This document shows, piece by piece, positions 1-9,064 of a stretch of DNA of 17,476 nt; position 1 is the stretch's first letter; every line of letters starts with the position of its first letter. The notes below the pieces were generated by a model. The model had not been told where the DNA came from. It did not search any database and saw only the letters and a list, made by a program, of their open reading frames with translations. Source of the DNA: DASUPK01 sp033856335 (GTDB lineage: Bacteria; Actinomycetota; Thermoleophilia; Solirubrobacterales; 70-9); the NCBI GenBank assembly GCA_033856335.1, contig JAWVFG010000177.1, positions 1-17,476 on the forward strand. The letters run 5' to 3'. The translations under genes and the position numbers were made by a program.

Positions 1-1367
1 AGCGTGCGGTGCCAGAAGGTCGAGAGGCCGGGGTTCTGCAGGGCCTGGAAGCAGACGACGAGGATCGTGACCGCGAAGGCGATCGTGAACGGGATGACGA
101 CCTTGGCGTAGCGGCGGAGGAACCCCGTCAGACGAACGAATCGGGCCACGGGTCCTGACGTGGCAGATGCGTCCCGGCTGACGGCTGTTGCCCCGTAGGT
201 CGCGAAGAGCGGTCCGAGTGCGAGCGGGGCGAATTTCGTCATGGATGAGAGGGCCAGCATGATTCCTCTTGCCGGCGCTGAGGTGAGGCATAAGAGCGTG
301 GCGGCCAGGGTCAGCGAGACGAGGGCGTCGTTGGTGTTCGACTCCAGGGCGAAGGCGGTGTAGGGGCACGCCGCCCATCCGAAGCAGAGGAGGATCCCGA
401 GGTCGGTCCCCCGCCGGCCACGCCGGAAGCGGCGTCCCAGCAGGAACAGGGCGACCATCGTCCCGAGGTCGAAGAAGATCGAGGCGGCGTGCGCGGCGGG
501 CAGGTCATCCCACGTGCCGCTCCACGGCAGTGCCTGCTCGAACGGGACATAGGCGTAGTAGGCCACCGGCCCATAGGTGTCCCCCGATTGGTCGTCCGAG
601 GGGAAGTTGTCGTAGATCGGCTTGCGGTCCCCGATCCGGTCGGCGCCGATCACGCCTGAGTACCCGACGTCGATCACGTTCGAGTCGACGGCGTTGAGGG
701 TGATCCGCCCGGCGATCAGCACGACGGTCGCGATCGCCAATACGGCGATCGGCATGGACGGCCGAAGCCCGGAGCCCTTGACGCGCCGGAACCCGAGCCA
801 GAGCGCCCGGGTGAGCAGGTAGAGCAGCGGCGGATAGGCGAGCGGGACGGAGAGCCCGATGTTGCCCTTGTTGAAGAAGTAGTGCGACAGCCCGAAGCCG
901 GCGACGATCACGAGCAGGTCGAAATGGGCGAGCCGGAACGGGCGGCGCCAGTCGAGCAGCCCCAGCACGAAGATCGCACAGAGGGGCAGCCAGATATAGG
1001 GGGCGTTGACCATGCGGCCGAACGCACCCGGATAGCCGCGGGCCATTCGCCAGGCGACCTGGTACCCGGTCCAGGACTCGAGGATGTTGCCCCCGACCGG
1101 GTCGATCACGACCTGCACGACCTCGTCGCTGCGCGCGAAGAACCCGACCTCCCAGAGGCCGGTGGACTGGTTGCGGCTCGCCGAGGGGACGAGGTTCGGA
1201 TGGTCCTTCAGCGCCGCGATCGCCTTGGGGTCCGTCTTGGCGATCTGAATCGCCCGCGTCTGCGTGATCTTGGGCGAATCCGCACCCGCAAGGCCCGGTG
1301 ACAGCAGCGTGGCGAGGAGCGCTAGAGAAGCGGCGAGAAGGAGGGCGCGACCTAGTCGAAGGTCCAC
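1..1367 (-). CDS. GT87/DUF2029-like membrane glycosyltransferase with signal peptide and PepSY-like N-terminus (partial, 3' end outside window)
   Basis: About 455 residues are in the window; the C-terminus lies beyond base 1. I chose the GTG at 1367, which lies inside the end of the GtrA gene, because it begins a clear signal peptide (MDLRLGRALLLAASLALL, then ...GLAGA/DS). Residues ~30-95 are extracytoplasmic, with a PepSY-like pattern (GLWEVGFFARSDEVVQVVID, then P-GGNI). About eight hydrophobic segments follow. Between them lie GDTYGPVAYYAYVPFEQALPW-type loop sequence and ESNTNDALVSL followed by SSMTKFAPLAL, which resemble polyprenyl-phosphate-sugar-dependent GT-C enzymes of the DUF2029/GT87 group. 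Such enzymes transfer mannose or related sugars from a lipid carrier outside the membrane; the substrate here is unknown. The 16-base overlap with GtrA suggests translational coupling. Fold confidence is good; exact reaction and the PepSY call are inference. Confidence 0.75.
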   Translation of the reverse strand, partial: MDLRLGRALLLAASLALLATLLSPGLAGADSPKITQTRAIQIAKTDPKAIAALKDHPNLVPSASRNQSTGLWEVGFFARSDEVVQVVIDPVGGNILESWTGYQVAWRMARGYPGAFGRMVNAPYIWLPLCAIFVLGLLDWRRPFRLAHFDLLVIVAGFGLSHYFFNKGNIGLSVPLAYPPLLYLLTRALWLGFRRVKGSGLRPSMPIAVLAIATVVLIAGRITLNAVDSNVIDVGYSGVIGADRIGDRKPIYDNFPSDDQSGDTYGPVAYYAYVPFEQALPWSGTWDDLPAAHAASIFFDLGTMVALFLLGRRFRRGRRGTDLGILLCFGWAACPYTAFALESNTNDALVSLTLAATLLCLTSAPARGIMLALSSMTKFAPLALGPLFATYGATAVSRDASATSGPVARFVRLTGFLRRYAKVVIPFTIAFAVTILVVCFQALQNPGLSTFWHRT

Positions 1368-1774
1368 AGCTTGTTGCCGATGAAGTTGAAGGGCATCGCG
1401 ATCGCCACCGCGATTGCCTGGGCGGGCAGCTCACTCATTCCCCCTCCGACCAGGAGCTTGAGGGCGATCAGGTTGATCACCAGGGCGAGCACGCTGACCG
1501 TGAAGAAGCGGGCCGCCTGAAAGCCCGCGTGACCATGCTTCGCGTCGAAGGTCCAGTGGCGGTTCCACCAGAAGTTGTTCATGACGGCAACGGCGAAGGC
1601 GAGGATCGCCGCGGCGATGTAGTGGACGTTCCCCGCTCCGTTCACAAGCGCGAAGACCGCCAGATTGATGAGGTAGCCCGACCCTCCCACCAGCCCGAAC
1701 TGCAGGAGCTGGAGCCAGTTTCCCGGCTTCAGGGTCCCCCGGCCGATGCGCTTTGCGGTCTCGACCGGGGTCAT
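1352..1774 (-). CDS. GtrA-family membrane protein
   Basis: 140 residues with four predicted membrane helices and the typical GtrA opening LLQFGLVGGSGYLINLAVF, a central NNFWWNRHWTF motif and a matching C-terminal FNFIGNKLWTF repeat. GtrA-like proteins are thought to help move polyprenyl-phosphate-linked sugars across the membrane for glycosylation of envelope polymers. The ATG at 1774 overlaps the TGA of the upstream phosphodiesterase gene as ATGA and is preceded by a G-rich run (GGGGGGTCTCAGGG), so I prefer it to an in-frame start 69 bases upstream. The gene overlaps the following GT-C glycosyltransferase, its likely functional partner. Confidence 0.88.
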   Translation of the reverse strand: MTPVETAKRIGRGTLKPGNWLQLLQFGLVGGSGYLINLAVFALVNGAGNVHYIAAAILAFAVAVMNNFWWNRHWTFDAKHGHAGFQAARFFTVSVLALVINLIALKLLVGGGMSELPAQAIAVAIAMPFNFIGNKLWTFD

Positions 1775-3306
1775 CCCTGAGACCCCCCGCCGTTCACGCC
1801 GAAGTGCTCGAGGATCACCGGTGCCAGGTCCCGCAATGCCCATTGCGGCCGCCTACCCGGGCGCTTGGGCCCGCAACCGACGAAGATCGCCGGGCCGAGC
1901 GAGTCCCCGCGGCCGAGCGAGCCGTGGCTGCCACCGCCGACGTGGCTGACCCCGCCCCAGTCCACGCACTCGTAGCCCTCGGTCGCTGAGATCAGGATGT
2001 CCCCGGCGTGTGGCGAGGTGAGGGCCGACCAGAGCCGGGCGAGAGCGTCCGGGTACTCCTCGGACTCGAAGCGGCCGCGCGTGACGTCCCCCTCGAGCGC
2101 CTCCAGCTCGCCGCTCACGAACCAGTTGTTGCCGCGCAGGTCCCGGAGCTGGCCGCCGGGCCGGAAGCGGAACTCCCGCCCGTCGCGCTCGACGACGGCC
2201 TCGAGTCGCTCGGCCTCGGGCAGGCCCACACCGGTGCGCAGGACCGGCGCCCCGTCATCCCCGGCCAGCCAGGTGACCAGGTCGACCCCGGCGAGGTCGC
2301 GCAGGCGGAGCCTGGCGCGTTCATGCGTGCCCGGATGGCGGCGGCCCGTGTCGAGGATGTAGACGGCGCCTGCGCGCGAGGTGGGGCTGACCGCGATCTC
2401 GGCCTCCTCGGGGCGGTCGGTGTTGGGCTGGAGCACGGCCCAGTCCTCGCCCAGCTCGTCGGCGAGGGGCAGCGCATGCTCCACGGCGGTCTGGGCGTGA
2501 TCTGCGGTGAGCACCACTGCGTGGTCCGAGAGGAACTTGTCGAGCCCACCCCCGGCGTCGACGAGGCGGGTGAACATCGCGTCGGCTTTGGCGATCGACT
2601 CGACGGTCGCGTCGGGCCCATGGCGGTGGGAATGGAAGTCGTTGTCGGGCAGGCTGAAGAGCAGGAAGTCGTACGCGTCCTCCTCGACAAGCTGCTCGGC
2701 GACGCAGGCCGAGTACTCATCCCGCGTACCGGGCCGGGTGAAGCTCGGGCCGCATCCGGTCGGGCGGCTGGCGTAGAGGTCGCCGTAGAAGAACTCGTCG
2801 GGCCCCCAGACCGCGTGGCGGAAGTTGGCCGCCGCGGCGGCCCGGCGCACAAGGCCCTCGAGGCCCAGCTGGTGACGCCGGCGCCCGCGGTAGATGAGGA
2901 ACGGCGTGGCGGCGGTGCGCACCCCCGCGTCGCCGAGCCGCTCGAACACCGTCTGCGCCTGCCAGCTGAGGTGGTCGAGGTTCATGTTGTAGACGAGGTC
3001 GTACATCGCACGGAAGAGTCCGAAGGTGCGGGTGGCCTCGAAGGATGAGCCGTACTCGATGTACCTGCGCTCGAGGCGGTGGTACCAGTTCATGCCCATC
3101 ACCCAGTGCCCCGCCGGGCCGGTGCCGGTCATCATCTCCGAGCTCGCCACCGGCGTGACCGACGGGAAGCTGGAGACGACGTCGCTGACCATCTCACCGC
3201 GCTCGAGCAGCGCTCCGAAGGTTGGTGCCTTGTCCTCCTCGATCGCACGCATCAGCATCTGCGGGTGCATGGCATCAACGACCACGAGGACGAGCTTCTG
3301 CGTCAT
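1771..3306 (-). CDS. Type I phosphodiesterase / nucleotide pyrophosphatase-like (alkaline phosphatase superfamily)
   Basis: About 511 residues. The alkaline-phosphatase-fold metal pattern is visible: an N-terminal Asp in LVLVVVDAMHP, a likely Thr/Ser nucleophile in SSFPSVTPVASSEMMTG, a DNDFHSHRHGPD motif, a TADHAQTAVEHA motif giving the Asp-His pair, and a late GGGSHGSLGRGD histidine. This is the layout of PF01663 enzymes, which cleave phosphodiester or phosphoanhydride bonds; the substrate cannot be read from sequence. No signal peptide is evident from the ATG at 3306, so the enzyme may be cytoplasmic. An in-frame start 96 bases upstream would overlap the previous gene and encode unlikely residues. 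The TGA overlaps the GtrA start by four bases, linking it to polyprenyl-sugar handling. Confidence 0.85.
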   Translation of the reverse strand: MTQKLVLVVVDAMHPQMLMRAIEEDKAPTFGALLERGEMVSDVVSSFPSVTPVASSEMMTGTGPAGHWVMGMNWYHRLERRYIEYGSSFEATRTFGLFRAMYDLVYNMNLDHLSWQAQTVFERLGDAGVRTAATPFLIYRGRRRHQLGLEGLVRRAAAAANFRHAVWGPDEFFYGDLYASRPTGCGPSFTRPGTRDEYSACVAEQLVEEDAYDFLLFSLPDNDFHSHRHGPDATVESIAKADAMFTRLVDAGGGLDKFLSDHAVVLTADHAQTAVEHALPLADELGEDWAVLQPNTDRPEEAEIAVSPTSRAGAVYILDTGRRHPGTHERARLRLRDLAGVDLVTWLAGDDGAPVLRTGVGLPEAERLEAVVERDGREFRFRPGGQLRDLRGNNWFVSGELEALEGDVTRGRFESEEYPDALARLWSALTSPHAGDILISATEGYECVDWGGVSHVGGGSHGSLGRGDSLGPAIFVGCGPKRPGRRPQWALRDLAPVILEHFGVNGGGSQG

Positions 3307-3335
3307 GGCTAGATGGAGGATCCGGTGGTGTTCAT

Positions 3336-3788
3336 CTAGCGGAGCACCCGCAGGCCCTCGTGCTTGCGCTCGGCCCGCCGCCGCCGGGAGATCCAGAGCC
3401 ACACGAGGCCCAGCAGAGCGAGAAGCGAGAAGGGCTTCAGGACCAGGCTGACCGCCGCGATCACGACTGCCGCCAGCACCACGATGGCCATCACGCCGCT
3501 GGGCGCCTGCAGGTCGGCGCCGCTCAGGCGATCCTGCTGGCGCCGAGCCGCTCCCGAGGCGACGTCGCGGGTCACAACCGCGGCCAGGCCCGCTCCGATC
3601 ACCCCGACGGGCAGGGCGGGCCAGAGTGCCTCACCGGCTCCATTGAGCGCGGTGCCCGCGGCGAGCACGCCGAGCGGGGCGGCGCCGACGACGGCGCCCC
3701 AGGTCGGCATGATCGGCGGAAAGACGACTCCGAGGATGAGGCCGGCGGCGATCGCCAGACCCAGCCCCTGGCAGATGGCGAGGAGCAT
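3336..3788 (-). CDS. Small hydrophobic membrane protein of unknown function
   Basis: 150 residues with about four hydrophobic segments: LLAICQGLGLAIAAGLILGV at the start, a Gly/Ala-rich pair around residues 30-70, and a C-terminal pair near MAIVVLAAVVIAAVSLVL and LLALLGLVWLWI, ending in a basic tail (RRRRAERKHE). I do not recognise the family. Two starts are possible: 3788, which opens directly into a membrane helix, and 3848, which has a GGAAGG run close by but adds 20 codons with an unusually low share of G/C-ending codons, including TTA and GTA. I prefer 3788. It lies 29 bases upstream of the phosphodiesterase gene and is probably the first gene of the envelope operon, divergent from the aminotransferase. 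Confidence 0.65.
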   Translation of the reverse strand: MLLAICQGLGLAIAAGLILGVVFPPIMPTWGAVVGAAPLGVLAAGTALNGAGEALWPALPVGVIGAGLAAVVTRDVASGAARRQQDRLSGADLQAPSGVMAIVVLAAVVIAAVSLVLKPFSLLALLGLVWLWISRRRRAERKHEGLRVLR

Positions 3789-3806
3789 GATCGGGCCGGA
3801 GGCTAC

Positions 3807-3817
3807 AGGGACTCCCT
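3807..3817. promoter_or_regulatory. Short palindrome in the divergent spacer (possible operator)
   Basis: AGGGACTCCCT is a perfect 5-base inverted repeat around a single C, placed between the divergent membrane-protein and aminotransferase genes. It could be a repressor site for one or both. It is short enough to be chance, and no clear -35/-10 pair flanks it. Confidence 0.25.
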
Positions 3818-3871
3818 TTAACGCCAGCTCAGCTTCACCACCGCCCATGCCCTTCCGCAACACTGTCCGCG

Positions 3872-5260
3872 ATGACCGAGCGGCCAGAACAGGAGGGGCA
3901 GCCGAAGCGCCCGAGCGAGCCGCCACGGCGCAGACGGGCGCACACGAGATCGCGCGATCTCGAGCGCTACGCGGGGCTGTTCGCGCGCCGCACGCAGGTG
4001 ATGCGGTCCTCCGCGATGCGCGACCTGATGGCCATCACCGCCCGGCCTGAGGTCATCTCCCTGGCCGGCGGCCTGCCGGACACCTCGACTTTCCCCTCCG
4101 ACAGCTTCGCCGCCCAGATGACCCGGATCGCCCACGAGTCCTCTGCCGAGGCGCTCCAGTACGGCCCGACTGAGGGATTCGAGGAGACCAAGGCCTGCAT
4201 CGTCGAAGTGATGGAGGAAGAGGGGATGTCCCCGGATCCCGACGATCTGATCGTCACCACCGGCGGCCAGCAGGCGATCGACCTGGTCACCAAGACCCTG
4301 GTCAACCCAGGCGATCCGGTGATCTGCGAGGCCCCCACCTACCCGGGGGCCGTCCCAACGTTCTGCAGCTATGAGGCCGACGTCCACCAGGTGAGCACCG
4401 ATGACGATGGCATGCGGATCGACGAGCTCGAGCAGCTGCTCGCGGCGCTTGCCGCCGCCGGGCGGCGCCCGAAGTTCATCTACTCGGTCCCGAGCTTCCA
4501 GAACCCGGCCGGGGTGACCATGTCGGAGGAGCGCCGCCGGCGCCTCGTCGAGCTGGCGCGCGAACACGAGGTCCTGATCGTCGAAGACAACCCCTATGGA
4601 CTGCTCCGCTACGACGGCGACCCGCAGCCGACCCTCTACAGCCTCGATGGCGGCGACTACGTCCTCTACGTCGGGACCCTGTCGAAGATCCTCTCCCCCG
4701 GGATCCGGATCGGCTGGGTTGCCGCGCCCCCTCCCGTGCTGGAGAAGATCGGCCTCGGCAAGCAGGCAGCGGACCTCTGCACCTCCACCCTGACCCAGTT
4801 CTTCGTCCGGGAGTACTTCGCGGAGGGCCGCTGGCGCGAGTACATCGGCGAGCTGGTCGGGATCTACCGCGACCGCCGCGACGCGATGCTGGAGGCGCTC
4901 GAGCGTCACTTCCCCGAACAGGCCGTATGGACCCGTCCCGAGGGGGGGCTTTTCATCTGGGCGACGCTCCCCGAGTACATCGACACGACCGACCTGCTCG
5001 CCAAGGCGCTGCGAGAGAACGTCGCCTTCGTCCCCGGGCGCGCGGCATATGTCGACGGCCGCGGCGGTTCCTCGATGAGGCTCAACTTCTCCTCCTCAGG
5101 CGCGGACGAGCTGCGTGAGGGGATCCGCCGGATCGGCCGGGTCGTCTCCGAGCAGGTCGGCCTCTACGAGACCATCACCCGCGAGCACCTGACGGTGCCG
5201 GATCCGGACGAGGGCGAGGAACCGGGCGGCGACGTGGTGCCCATGTCCAGGCGCCGATGA
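3872..5260 (+). CDS. PLP-dependent aminotransferase, class I/II (2-aminoadipate/aromatic aminotransferase-like)
   Basis: 462 residues. Fold-type I aminotransferase landmarks: VISLAGGLPDTSTFP near residue 65, TTGGQQAIDLV for the cofactor phosphate region, VPSFQNPAGVTMS, VEDNPYGLLRYDG with the cofactor-binding Asp, and YVGTLSKILSPGIRIGW with the Schiff-base lysine near residue 274. GGLFIWATLP near the C-terminus binds the substrate carboxylate in relatives. The pattern matches LysN/KAT-type and MocR-C-terminal aminotransferases; the amino donor cannot be assigned. The start at 3872 lacks a good ribosome-binding site, and the first ~28 residues are charged and probably disordered. However, LERYAGLFARRTQVMRSSAM is typical of the family, so the start cannot be much later. 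It overlaps ddl by four bases. Confidence 0.9.
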   Translation: MTERPEQEGQPKRPSEPPRRRRAHTRSRDLERYAGLFARRTQVMRSSAMRDLMAITARPEVISLAGGLPDTSTFPSDSFAAQMTRIAHESSAEALQYGPTEGFEETKACIVEVMEEEGMSPDPDDLIVTTGGQQAIDLVTKTLVNPGDPVICEAPTYPGAVPTFCSYEADVHQVSTDDDGMRIDELEQLLAALAAAGRRPKFIYSVPSFQNPAGVTMSEERRRRLVELAREHEVLIVEDNPYGLLRYDGDPQPTLYSLDGGDYVLYVGTLSKILSPGIRIGWVAAPPPVLEKIGLGKQAADLCTSTLTQFFVREYFAEGRWREYIGELVGIYRDRRDAMLEALERHFPEQAVWTRPEGGLFIWATLPEYIDTTDLLAKALRENVAFVPGRAAYVDGRGGSSMRLNFSSSGADELREGIRRIGRVVSEQVGLYETITREHLTVPDPDEGEEPGGDVVPMSRRR

Positions 5261-6234
5261 AGGTCGCGGTCCTGCAGGGCGGCAGCTCCCTGGAGCGCGG
5301 TGTCTCGCTCCGCTCCGCGGCCCGCGTCGAGGACGCCGTCCGGGAGCTCGGCCACGAGCCGATTGGGATCGACGTGGGGCAGGACCTCGTCTCCCGGCTG
5401 CGAGCCGACCGCCCGGACGTCGTCTTCATCGCGCTGCACGGCCCGGGCGGCGAGGACGGCACGGTGCAGGAGCTGCTCGAGATCCTCGACCTGCCGTATA
5501 CCGGCCCCGGGGTCGCGGCCTGCGCCCTCTGCATGGACAAGGTCGCCGCCAAGCACGAGATGCGGGCCGCGGGTCTCCCCACTCCCGACTGGGCCGCCTT
5601 CAACGCAACTGCCTTCCGCGAGCTGGGGGCCGCTGACACGCTCGAGGAGATCGAGCAGCGGCTCGGCTTTCCGCTCGTCGTCAAGCCCGCGAGCCAGGGA
5701 TCGTCGCTCGGGGTGGAATTCGCCTCGTCCCGCGACGAGATCCCGCAGGCGCTGGTGGCCGCCTTCAGCTACGACGACCGTGTGCTCCTGGAGCGCTACG
5801 TGAAGGGGCGGGAGCTGGCCGTCAGCATGCTCGGGGCGGAGGCGCTGCCCATCGTCGAAGCGATCCCCCGCGAGGAGGACTTCTTCAACTTCGAGGCGCG
5901 CTACGAGATCGGCCGCACCGAGTACGTCTGCCCCGCGGAGCTGGGCGGCGAGCAGGCGCAGAGCGTCCGGGAGCTCGCCACCCGGACCTACGAGACGCTG
6001 GGCTGCAGCGGCTTCGCCCGGGTGGACCTGATGCTCGGCGAGGACGGGCCGCAGGTGCTCGAGGTGAACGCGATCCCGGGCCTCACCGACACCAGCCTCT
6101 TCCCCATGGCCGCCGAGGCTACGGGGCTCGACTTCACCGGGCTGGTCGAGCGGATCCTGGATTCGGCGCGGGCGAGCTCGCCCGGCGTGGGAACGCTTCG
6201 CCATCAGGCGGGCCCGCTACCTGCCGGGTCCTGA
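5257..6234 (+). CDS. ddl: D-alanine--D-alanine ligase
   Basis: 325 residues, the normal length for Ddl. This ATP-grasp enzyme joins two D-alanines for the peptidoglycan stem peptide. Visible landmarks are the N-terminal GGSSLERGVSL with the catalytic Glu13, LHGPGGEDGTVQ, PYTGPG...MDKVAAK, the ATP-binding VVKPASQGSSLGVEF, the omega-loop FFNFEARYE, and the metal-binding LEVNAIPGLTDTSLFP. The omega-loop Tyr fits dipeptide rather than D-Ala-D-Lac ligase activity. The ATG overlaps the TGA of the aminotransferase as ATGA, so the two are translationally coupled. The family's usual EREVSL is ERGVSL here, and the Ser before the MDK motif is replaced (ACALCMDK). These are small departures that do not change the call. 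Confidence 0.95.
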   Translation: MKVAVLQGGSSLERGVSLRSAARVEDAVRELGHEPIGIDVGQDLVSRLRADRPDVVFIALHGPGGEDGTVQELLEILDLPYTGPGVAACALCMDKVAAKHEMRAAGLPTPDWAAFNATAFRELGAADTLEEIEQRLGFPLVVKPASQGSSLGVEFASSRDEIPQALVAAFSYDDRVLLERYVKGRELAVSMLGAEALPIVEAIPREEDFFNFEARYEIGRTEYVCPAELGGEQAQSVRELATRTYETLGCSGFARVDLMLGEDGPQVLEVNAIPGLTDTSLFPMAAEATGLDFTGLVERILDSARASSPGVGTLRHQAGPLPAGS

Positions 6235-6246
6235 CCTTCGGAAGCC

Positions 6247-6261
6247 GCCCGCGTCGCGGGC
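6247..6261. terminator. GC hairpin between convergent ddl and DUF151 genes
   Basis: GCCCGC-GTC-GCGGGC forms a perfect 6-base-pair stem with a 3-base loop, 12 bases after the ddl stop and directly after the stop of the opposing gene. There is no T-tract on either side, so it would be a non-canonical bidirectional terminator or mRNA 3'-end stabiliser. Confidence 0.4.
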
Positions 6262-6262
6262 C

Positions 6263-6760
6263 CTAGGGCTCCTCTCCCGAGGCGAAGTCCTCGGGAGTGA
6301 CGTTGTCGAGGAAGTCCTTGAACTTCTCGACGACCTGCTCCTGGTCCTCGACCTCCTCGCCCTCGAACTCGATCGCGGATTCCTCGATCACGTCGTCGGC
6401 GGCGAAGATCGGGGCCGACGTGCGAACCGCGAGGGCGAGCGCATCGGAGGGACGGGAGTCGATCTCCATCTCCGATCCGTTCATCGAGATCGTGATCGAG
6501 GCGAAGAAGGTGTTGTCGCGCAGCTCCGTGACCGAGACCTTCTCGCACTTGGCCTCCATCTGATCGAGGACGTCGGAGAGCAGGTCGTGGGTCATCGGGC
6601 GTGGCGTCGAGGCTCCCTGGAGCTTCATCAGGATCGCCGCTGCCTCGGGGTGCCCGATCCAGATCGGCAGGAACTTGTTCCCATCGACCGTCTTCAGTAA
6701 GACGATCGGCTGCTTGCCGACCATGTCAAAGCTGACTCCGTAGATGGTCATTCGCTGCAC
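6263..6760 (-). CDS. Bifunctional nuclease family protein (DUF151)
   Basis: 165 residues from a GTG at 6760, or 162 from the ATG at 6751. I prefer the GTG because GAGGAGA lies about six bases before it. The conserved DUF151 (PF02577) core is present: PIVLLKTVDGNKFLPIWIGH, PEAAAI, RPMTHDLLSDVL, and DSRPSDALALAVRTSAPIFA near residues 100-125. Plant and bacterial members have been reported to act on RNA and DNA, and an actinobacterial relative (Rv1829-like) has the same layout. The C-terminus is acidic (EFEGEEVEDQEQ). It is monocistronic, convergent with ddl, and has its own TATAAT -10 box. Confidence 0.9.
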   Translation of the reverse strand: MQRMTIYGVSFDMVGKQPIVLLKTVDGNKFLPIWIGHPEAAAILMKLQGASTPRPMTHDLLSDVLDQMEAKCEKVSVTELRDNTFFASITISMNGSEMEIDSRPSDALALAVRTSAPIFAADDVIEESAIEFEGEEVEDQEQVVEKFKDFLDNVTPEDFASGEEP

Positions 6761-6787
6761 GCAGGTCTCCTCGGGAGGTCCGCACGG

Positions 6788-6793
6788 ATTATA
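6788..6793 (-). promoter_or_regulatory. -10 box (TATAAT) for the DUF151 gene
   Basis: A perfect TATAAT on the minus strand about 28 bases upstream of the GTG start, in an otherwise GC-rich spacer. Transcription would start near 6781, leaving a short leader that contains GAGGAGA. I see no convincing -35 hexamer 16-18 bases upstream. Confidence 0.6.
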
Positions 6794-6836
6794 GGAGCGG
6801 CCCCCCGCACGCCCGAGTGCCTGAGACAATCGGGGC

Positions 6837-7285
6837 GTGTCGATCAGTACGCGGCAGCAGGCATTCATCGACGCACCGCTCGAGATCGTCTGGGAGCTCG
6901 CGTCCGATCCGGACCGCCAGACCGAGTGGTGGCCCGACACGATCACCTTCGAGTGCATCGATGGCAACTTCGAGCAGGGTTGCCACGTCCGAAACGTGCA
7001 GAGGCGACCATGGCCGATGGCGGACCTCGAGACCACCCTCGAAGTCGAGCAGATGGTCCCCGGTAAGGAGCTCACGATCCGCTGCATCGATACGGGGACC
7101 TATACGCGCTCAGTCCTGACCGAGGGCCAGGGCGGCACCTTCATCGAGATGGAGGCCGGGAACGACCCGAAGTCGCTGGGAGTACGTGTGCAGGTCGCGA
7201 TGGCCGGTGAGCGCCTCTTCCGGCGCTGGGTCCAGCACGCCCTCGACGGACTCCGGTCCGCCGCGGAGACGGTCGGCACACGGAA

Positions 7286-7289
<4 letters not shown>
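6837..7289 (+). CDS. SRPBCC (START-like) family protein
   Basis: 150 residues. The opening ISTRQQAFIDAPLEIVWELA followed by SDPDRQTEWWPD is the standard start of polyketide-cyclase/dehydrase-type SRPBCC domains: a first beta strand, then IDAP, then the ligand-cavity helix. The C-terminal helix RLFRRWVQHALDGLRSAAE closes the fold. These proteins bind hydrophobic ligands and many have no known substrate; none can be named here. It starts with GTG at 6837 behind a weak CGGGGC, 76 bases from the divergent DUF151 start. Its TGA overlaps the next gene's GTG, so the two are translated together. Confidence 0.85.
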
Positions 7290-9044
<1,755 letters not shown>

Positions 9045-9047
<3 letters not shown>

Positions 9048-9060
9048 GGATCAGACCGGG
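9045..9060. repeat. Hairpin CCCGG-N6-CCGGG between parB and tRNA-Ile
   Basis: A 5-base-pair GC stem with loop ATCAGA. One arm includes the first three bases (GGG) of the mature tRNA-Ile. On the plus strand it is followed by CAGTTTA and could weakly terminate transcription from the secreted-protein gene. Confidence 0.35.
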
Positions 9061-9064
9061 CAGT

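Noticed and set aside
505..1434. 309-residue open frame on the minus strand
   Set aside because: It is Arg/Pro/Ala-rich and is an out-of-frame shadow of the glycosyltransferase, whose frame gives signal peptide, membrane segments and family motifs.
2008..3048. 346-residue plus-strand open frame
   Set aside because: It lies opposite the phosphodiesterase gene, shows no domain signature and has the composition of antisense GC-rich coding DNA.
3818..6204. Long minus-strand frames opposite the aminotransferase and ddl
   Set aside because: Antisense shadows of two clear enzyme genes; His/Gly/Asp-rich with no recognisable fold.
6761..7087. Upstream extension of the DUF151 frame
   Set aside because: It overlaps the divergent SRPBCC gene and the TATAAT box; family homology begins near 6751.
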